Below are positions 5,982 through 9,610 of a DNA stretch of 9,610 nt, in pieces. How positions within the stretch are numbered: the first letter of the stretch is position 1; each line of letters begins with the position of its first letter. The notes below the pieces were generated by a model. It did no database searches. It saw nothing but the letters and a program-made list of their open reading frames with translations, and was not told the origin of the DNA. The DNA comes from Kouleothrix aurantiaca. GTDB lineage: Bacteria > Chloroflexota > Chloroflexia > Chloroflexales > Roseiflexaceae. The translations under genes and the position numbers were made by a program. The DNA lies in assembly GCA_001399705.1 (NCBI GenBank), contig LJCR01000047.1, forward strand, positions 1 to 9,610. Direction: 5' to 3'.

Positions 5982-7187
5982 ATGAAAATAGCATTCATTG
6001 TGCTTCCCAATACCGAAGATCCCTGTATCACGCCGCCGCTCCCGATCGGCTACCTTGGCGCGCTGCTTGAGCAGCAGCGGCATATTGTGCGGATCTACGA
6101 CCTGGCCTTGCACGACACCAGCAACGCCACCGAGGCACTCGCCCCGCTGCGCGCGTTTCGCCCGCATATGGCCATTGTGGCCGCCAGCAGCCCTTCGGCG
6201 CGCAATCTGATCGAGGCTGCGCTGGCCGGTATCACTGCCAATGTCATGCATATCGAGCTGCATATGCGCAGCGCCACGCCAGCCCAGGCCGTCGCGCGCG
6301 CGCTCTGGTCGCTTGAGCGCCCGAGCGAGCCAACAGATGAACAGAGTGTTATTTTCGAGGCGCTGCTTGGGCTCGACGACGACCTTGACACGCTGCCCTT
6401 CCCGGCGCGCCACCTGCTGCCGCTTGAGCAGTACCCGCTGTTCACGCCGATGGGCGATTTGCAGACCACCCTGCTCACCGGGCAGCAGTTCACCAGCACG
6501 AGCTACATTCCTCGCAACCCGGCGCTGATCAGCGCCGAGCTGCGCAGCGTCGCGCGCGAGCATGGCATTCGCCACTTCATTCTCGCTGGCCCGCTGCTGA
6601 CGCTCGACACTGCCTGGCTGCACGATCTGCTCTACCACCTGGCGACATCCGATGCAGGTGTGTGCTGGGAGGGCAGCGCGTCATTCCGCCAGCTTACGCC
6701 CGATCTGCTGCGCATGTTCCGCCGGGCTGGCTGCGAGGTGCTCAGCCTGCCGTTCGACGCGGCCGAAGTGCTCGATTCGAAAGACGCCCGCACGGCGCTG
6801 CTCGATGTAGTGCGAATCGCGCATGAGCTGGGCATGGCGGTGCGCGGCCAGATCGACCTCGACCCATCGTACTCGGCCATGCCAACGCTGGTTGACCTTG
6901 CGGCCACGTTTGGGCTGGACGACGTGCGCTTCTCGATGCCCAGCACATCCAGCGCCAGCGCGCAGCCCGCAACTGGCAGCGCCGAGCTGGAGAATATCAC
7001 CGAGATGGTGCAGTCGCGCTACCGCTCAAGCCAGAGCCGCCAGTTCTTTGTCGAGCGCTTTGGGGCGCGCATGGGCCCGATCCTGTGGCGCGTCGGCCGC
7101 TCGGGCCTGCTGGGCCGGGCCTGGCAGCGCCGCGCCGGCGGGAATGACGAGATCGCCCATTCACTGACGCGCGGCGCCAGCGCCTAG
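5982..7187 (+). CDS. B12-binding/radical-SAM-like protein lacking the iron-sulfur cysteines
   Basis: The 401-residue protein follows the layout of cobalamin-binding radical SAM enzymes. It has an N-terminal Rossmann-like domain (1-85: MKIAFIVLPN, PPLPIGYLGALLEQQRH, VRIYDL), a linker ending LDTLPFPARHLLPLEQY (135-151), and a TIM-barrel-like part with AELRSVAREHGIRHFILAGPLLTLD (key stretches SVAREHGIRHFI and LTLD, 185-209), LTPDLLRMFRRAGCEVLSLPF (238-258) and AHELGMAVRGQIDL (280-293). Where family members have SRGCPFRCTFC this protein reads LTGQQFTSTSY (165-175), so the three cluster Cys are Gln168, Ser172 and Tyr175. The only other cysteines (15, 228, 251) are scattered. The DxHxxG B12 motif and the family's GGPH-type motif are also not seen. 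The frame is undisturbed, so it is probably a conserved pseudoenzyme rather than a pseudogene. ATG at 5982 has AGGAAGG about 5 bases upstream. Its function is unknown. Confidence 0.75.
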   Translation: MKIAFIVLPNTEDPCITPPLPIGYLGALLEQQRHIVRIYDLALHDTSNATEALAPLRAFRPHMAIVAASSPSARNLIEAALAGITANVMHIELHMRSATPAQAVARALWSLERPSEPTDEQSVIFEALLGLDDDLDTLPFPARHLLPLEQYPLFTPMGDLQTTLLTGQQFTSTSYIPRNPALISAELRSVAREHGIRHFILAGPLLTLDTAWLHDLLYHLATSDAGVCWEGSASFRQLTPDLLRMFRRAGCEVLSLPFDAAEVLDSKDARTALLDVVRIAHELGMAVRGQIDLDPSYSAMPTLVDLAATFGLDDVRFSMPSTSSASAQPATGSAELENITEMVQSRYRSSQSRQFFVERFGARMGPILWRVGRSGLLGRAWQRRAGGNDEIAHSLTRGASA

Positions 7188-7292
7188 TGCGCTTTCAGCG
7201 CAGGGTTCAGGGCATGGAAAATAGGGATTGGCGTTTGCGATGCTGGTATTCTTCCCTGATTTCCACATCACTTTCCTCATAGTGCACTAGCT

Positions 7293-7306
7293 GATTTGCG
7301 ATTTGC
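7293..7306. repeat. Tandem heptamer GATTTGC x2
   Basis: GATTTGC is repeated twice head to tail (7293-7299, 7300-7306). The preceding CT puts it in the same CTGNNNN phase as the arrays at 7535-7632. It is short, but it is one of three heptamer families in the noncoding DNA around the aminotransferase gene. Confidence 0.55.
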
Positions 7307-7512
7307 GCGTGCTAGAGCCGTTTGCAGAACAACTGACCACTCATGCACTGGCAAGAAGCGTGGTAGAGTGCGGAAATTGCAACTGCCTTCTGCATTCTAC
7401 CCACTGCAATCTGCTATACTACGCTCGCCCATCCTCGCACACGTTTCCTCACATTGCGCTCAAGCCATCAATTTCGCCTCACGGCCGTGCCCCTCGGCGT
7501 AGTGTATGTCAG

Positions 7513-7628
7513 AAAGCCAAGAGCAAACTCCCTTCTGATTCCTGACGCCTGAATACTGTTTTCTGGCCCGAAAGGCTTCACAAAGCCAAGTAAAAAACTG
7601 GCGTCTGATTCCTGCCACCTGAATACTG
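7513..7628. repeat. Imperfect direct repeat (46/47 bp) built of CTGNNNN heptamers
   Basis: Two related copies, 7513-7558 and 7582-7628, both begin AAAGCCAAG and end CCTGAATACTG, and share TCTGATTCCTG at 7534-7544 and 7604-7614, offset by 70 bases. Inside each copy CTG recurs every 7 bases: five times in 7535-7569 and four times in 7605-7632. This resembles the short tandemly repeated heptanucleotides known from cyanobacterial intergenic DNA. Between the copies is a small stem, GGCTT/AAGCC (7574-7587). There are no spacers of uniform length and no palindromic unit, so this is not a CRISPR. Confidence 0.75.
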
Positions 7629-7635
7629 GTATAAT
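7627..7635 (+). promoter_or_regulatory. Extended -10 promoter for the aminotransferase gene
   Basis: TGGTATAAT (7627-7635) is a perfect extended -10 (TGnTATAAT), and it is located 31 bases before the start codon. No clear -35 is present at 16-18 bases upstream, which is tolerated by extended -10 promoters. The TG comes from the last CTGNNNN unit of the repeat array. Confidence 0.7.
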
Positions 7636-7666
7636 AGTGAACCTTCCATGCAAGATAGGTTAAGCT

Positions 7667-8815
7667 ATGAGCGGCTTTTTTGCGGATGGCGACCTTTCGC
7701 CCAATCGAATTGAGCTTGCCCGCCAGCAGGCCGCCGCCGGCCCCGGATATATCGATCTTACCAGCAGCAACCCGACTGCGCAGGGCCTGCTCTTCCCGAG
7801 CGACATTCTCCAGCAGGCCGCCGCCGCCTACCTCGCCACCCGCCGCTACACGCCCGATCCGCACGGCAACCCGGCCGCGCGCGATTCGATCGTTCACTAC
7901 TACGCCGGCCGCACGCCCGCGCTGCCGCTCACGCCCGACGACATTTTCATCACCGCCAGCACCAGCGAAGCCTACGGCCTGCTGTTCGCGCTGCTCACCG
8001 AGCCGGGCGACAATGTGCTTGCGCCGGTGGTGAGCTACCCGCTGTTCGAATACCTGGCTGCGATCTACCGCGTGGAGCTGCGGCCCTACGCGCTGGATGC
8101 CGCGCGCGGCTGGCGGATCGACCCGGCCAGTCTGCATGCCCAGGCCGACGAACATACCCGCGCGGTGCTGATCATCTCGCCGCACAACCCCACCGGCATG
8201 GTGGTGCAGCAGGCGCTGCCCGCGCTCAGCAACCTGCGCCTGCCAGTGATCTGCGACGAAGTGTTTGCTGGCTTCCCCTACAGCGTGCCGGCGGTGCCGC
8301 CGCTGGGGGCGCTCCACCCCGAGCTGCCAATCTTCCACCTGAACGGCATCTCAAAGCTGTTTGCGCTGCCCGACCTCAAGCTCGGCTGGGTTGCGCTGAG
8401 CGGGCCGGCCACCGCGCAATTTGGCGAGCGGCTCGAGCTGCTGAACGATACATTTCTGGGCGCCAACTCGCTCACACAATCGATGCTGCCGGCCTTATTC
8501 GAGCACGGCGGCGCGTTTGTGGAAGCCATGCGTGTGCATGTGCAGCGCAACCTCGACATGGCGCTGGCGCGGCTGGCCGGCCACCCAAGCCTGAGCGCGC
8601 ACGCGCCCGACGGCGGCTACTACCTGTTTCTGGAAGTGCGCGGCTGGAGCGATGAAGAAGAATTGGTGTTACACTTACTGCGGCAGGGCGTGCTGGTGCA
8701 CCCCGGCTATTTCTATGGCTACGAGGTTGGCACGCACATTATGATCTCGGCGCTGACCGAGTCGGCGCAGTTTGCCGAGGGCCTTGAACGGCTGCTCGCG
8801 GCGCTTGGCCAGTAG
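7667..8815 (+). CDS. PLP-dependent class I/II aminotransferase
   Basis: This 382-residue fold-type I aminotransferase transfers amino groups between amino and keto acids using pyridoxal phosphate. Visible sites are RYTPDPHGNPAARDSI (60-75), the cofactor-loop region ITASTSEAYGLLF (95-107), SPHNPTG with Asn174, CDEVFAGFPY with Asp197 and Tyr205, and the Schiff-base Lys230 in LNGISKLFALPDLKLGW. Two usual Arg positions differ: the PGxRxGW arginine is Lys238, and the C-terminal substrate-carboxylate Arg (normally before I/V-S-F in this region) appears to be Met359 in THIMISAL. I recall a subgroup with the same changes in Acidobacteria and relatives, so this is probably a lineage trait with altered substrate choice, not decay. 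The length is normal for the family. Initiation is at ATG 7667 with AGG 7 bases upstream. Substrate unknown. Confidence 0.92.
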   Translation: MSGFFADGDLSPNRIELARQQAAAGPGYIDLTSSNPTAQGLLFPSDILQQAAAAYLATRRYTPDPHGNPAARDSIVHYYAGRTPALPLTPDDIFITASTSEAYGLLFALLTEPGDNVLAPVVSYPLFEYLAAIYRVELRPYALDAARGWRIDPASLHAQADEHTRAVLIISPHNPTGMVVQQALPALSNLRLPVICDEVFAGFPYSVPAVPPLGALHPELPIFHLNGISKLFALPDLKLGWVALSGPATAQFGERLELLNDTFLGANSLTQSMLPALFEHGGAFVEAMRVHVQRNLDMALARLAGHPSLSAHAPDGGYYLFLEVRGWSDEEELVLHLLRQGVLVHPGYFYGYEVGTHIMISALTESAQFAEGLERLLAALGQ

Positions 8816-8842
8816 GGTTCGACAACCACGAAGGCTGGATCA

Positions 8843-8893
8843 TAGTGCGTAGTGCGTATCACCCTATCGTATCGAACGACGCACTACGCACTA
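8843..8893. repeat. Perfect 15-bp inverted repeat made of TAGTGCG heptamers
   Basis: TAGTGCGTAGTGCGT (8843-8857) is matched exactly by its reverse complement at 8879-8893, across a 21-base loop. Each arm is two head-to-tail TAGTGCG heptamers. It lies 27 bases after the aminotransferase stop and 73 bases before the map start. It could stop transcription of the aminotransferase, but no T-tract follows. It could also be a dispersed intergenic repeat. Confidence 0.8.
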
Positions 8894-8966
8894 CAATCTT
8901 TGAAATCATACAATCTGACGGATTCGGGAAACTTCCCAATAATCAGAAATCCCAGGAGATAGATTC

Positions 8967-9610
8967 ATGGCGATCTCGCTTCGTTCGCGCGCGCAGATTG
9001 AGCTGCTGCGCGAAGCAGGCCGGCTGGTGGCGCAAACCTTTGAGCTGCTGCGCCCGCATGTTCAGCCCGGCATGACCACGCGCGAGCTCGACCGCATGGC
9101 CGAGAAATTCATTCGCGATCACGGGGCCATTCCCGTGTATAAGGGCTATAACGGCTTCCCCGCCACCATCTGCGCCTCGGTGAATAACGTCATCTGCCAC
9201 GGCTTCCCCAGCAAGACGCCACTGCGCGAGGGCGATATTGTGGGCATCGACATTGGCGCCAAGCTGAACGGCTGGATCGGCGACTCGTGCGTGACCTATG
9301 CGGTGGGCGCGCTGGCACCCGAAACGCAGCGCCTGATGGATGTGACCGAGGAAAGCATGTGGCGTGGCATTCGCGCTGCTACGGCGGGCAACCGCCTGGG
9401 CGATGTTGGCGCGGCCATTCAGCAGTATGTCGAAGCGAATAAGTTCTCGGTGGTGCGCGAGTACACCGGCCACGGCGTCGGCCAGGTGCTGCACGACGAG
9501 CCGCGCAACATCCCGCACTATGGCAAACCCGGCACTGGCCTGCGCCTTCAGCCCGGGCTGGTCTTCACCGTCGAGCCAATGGTGAATGCGGGCCGCGCCG
9601 AAACCAAGCT
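8967..9610 (+). CDS. map: Methionine aminopeptidase type I, C-terminus beyond the window
   Basis: The first 214 residues (about 85 percent) of the housekeeping enzyme that removes the initiator Met from new proteins are present. Substrate-side His78 is in CHGFP. Four of the five dimetal ligands are visible: Asp95 (GIDIGA), Asp106 (GDSCVTY), His169 (TGHGVG) and Glu203 (TVEPM). The fifth, a Glu near residue 234, falls outside the window. The HDEPRNIPHYG block (176-186) is also typical. The protein begins MAISLRSRAQIELLREAGR, so there is no N-terminal zinc-finger extension. ATG at 8967 has CAGGAGA about 7 bases upstream. No adenylate kinase, secY or infA neighbour is seen upstream, although map often sits in that ribosomal-protein cluster. 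Two TACAAT boxes (8892-8897, 8909-8914) lie upstream but lack a -35. Confidence 0.97.
   Translation, partial: MAISLRSRAQIELLREAGRLVAQTFELLRPHVQPGMTTRELDRMAEKFIRDHGAIPVYKGYNGFPATICASVNNVICHGFPSKTPLREGDIVGIDIGAKLNGWIGDSCVTYAVGALAPETQRLMDVTEESMWRGIRAATAGNRLGDVGAAIQQYVEANKFSVVREYTGHGVGQVLHDEPRNIPHYGKPGTGLRLQPGLVFTVEPMVNAGRAETK

Larger units (their letters stand above)
7188..7666. other. 479-bp intergenic region with 7-nt periodic repeats and a promoter; no gene seen
   Basis: No frame here has a plausible protein or ribosome site, and no tRNA or known RNA was recognised. Right after the preceding stop is a short stem, TGCGCT-TTC-AGCGCA (7188-7202). Palindromes TAGTGCACTA (7280-7289) and CACGGCCGTG (7480-7489) follow. 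The last 150 bases hold the heptamer arrays and the aminotransferase promoter, listed separately. Base composition is visibly more AT-rich than in the flanking genes. Confidence 0.6.

Noticed and set aside
7513..7628. Possible mini-CRISPR
   Set aside because: There are only two imperfect copies, internally 7-nt periodic and without a conserved unit plus unique spacer pattern, and no cas gene nearby.
7460..8338. 292-codon minus-strand open frame over the aminotransferase
   Set aside because: It is antisense to the aminotransferase motifs, and its C-terminal part reads through the noncoding repeat region.

Overview
The window is about 9.6 kb of GC-rich bacterial DNA and most resembles a member of the Chloroflexota, class Chloroflexia (Roseiflexus/Kouleothrix-like). 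The reasons are the mix of gene families (an F420-type deazaflavin reductase, a multi-PAS signalling protein, a secreted subtilase with Calx-beta repeats ending in a short LFVPV-type tail, a phasin, a B12/radical-SAM-like protein) and intergenic DNA full of 7-nt periodic repeats. This placement is an inference from family content, not from a marker gene. The first 15 bases are the artificial Tn5 mosaic end used in Nextera-type libraries, so the left edge is the end of a draft contig and not natural sequence.

Layout. Four genes lie on the minus strand on the left: a truncated PAS-repeat sensor protein (16-1558), a secreted subtilisin-like protease (1720-3729), a deazaflavin/F420-dependent nitroreductase-family protein (3912-4331) and a chimeric gene joining an aldehyde dehydrogenase N-terminus to the C-terminal half of an alginate-lyase-like protein (4509-5189). 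Four genes lie on the plus strand on the right: a phasin-family protein (5362-5760), a B12-binding/radical-SAM-like protein that has lost its cluster cysteines (5982-7187), a class I/II aminotransferase (7667-8815) and type I methionine aminopeptidase, cut by the window end (8967-9610). The two halves diverge from 5190-5361, which holds a promoter for each direction and a pair of overlapping palindromes on the phasin promoter.

Most genes look like single transcription units. Clear hairpin terminators follow the chimera (4461-4489) and the phasin (5783-5821), and a strong hairpin without a U-tract follows the deazaflavin gene (3846-3887). I see no multi-gene pathway. The window is a set of independent housekeeping and accessory genes, and no mobile element, CRISPR array, tRNA or rRNA was recognised.

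The items most worth a second look are the ALDH/alginate-lyase chimera, which has its own promoter, ribosome binding site and terminator; the intact 401-residue radical-SAM-like protein in which the CxxxCxxC motif reads QxxxSxxY; a PAS domain that appears to carry an inserted MshEN/GspE-N-like helical pair; and the heptamer repeats that flank the aminotransferase and overlap its promoter.
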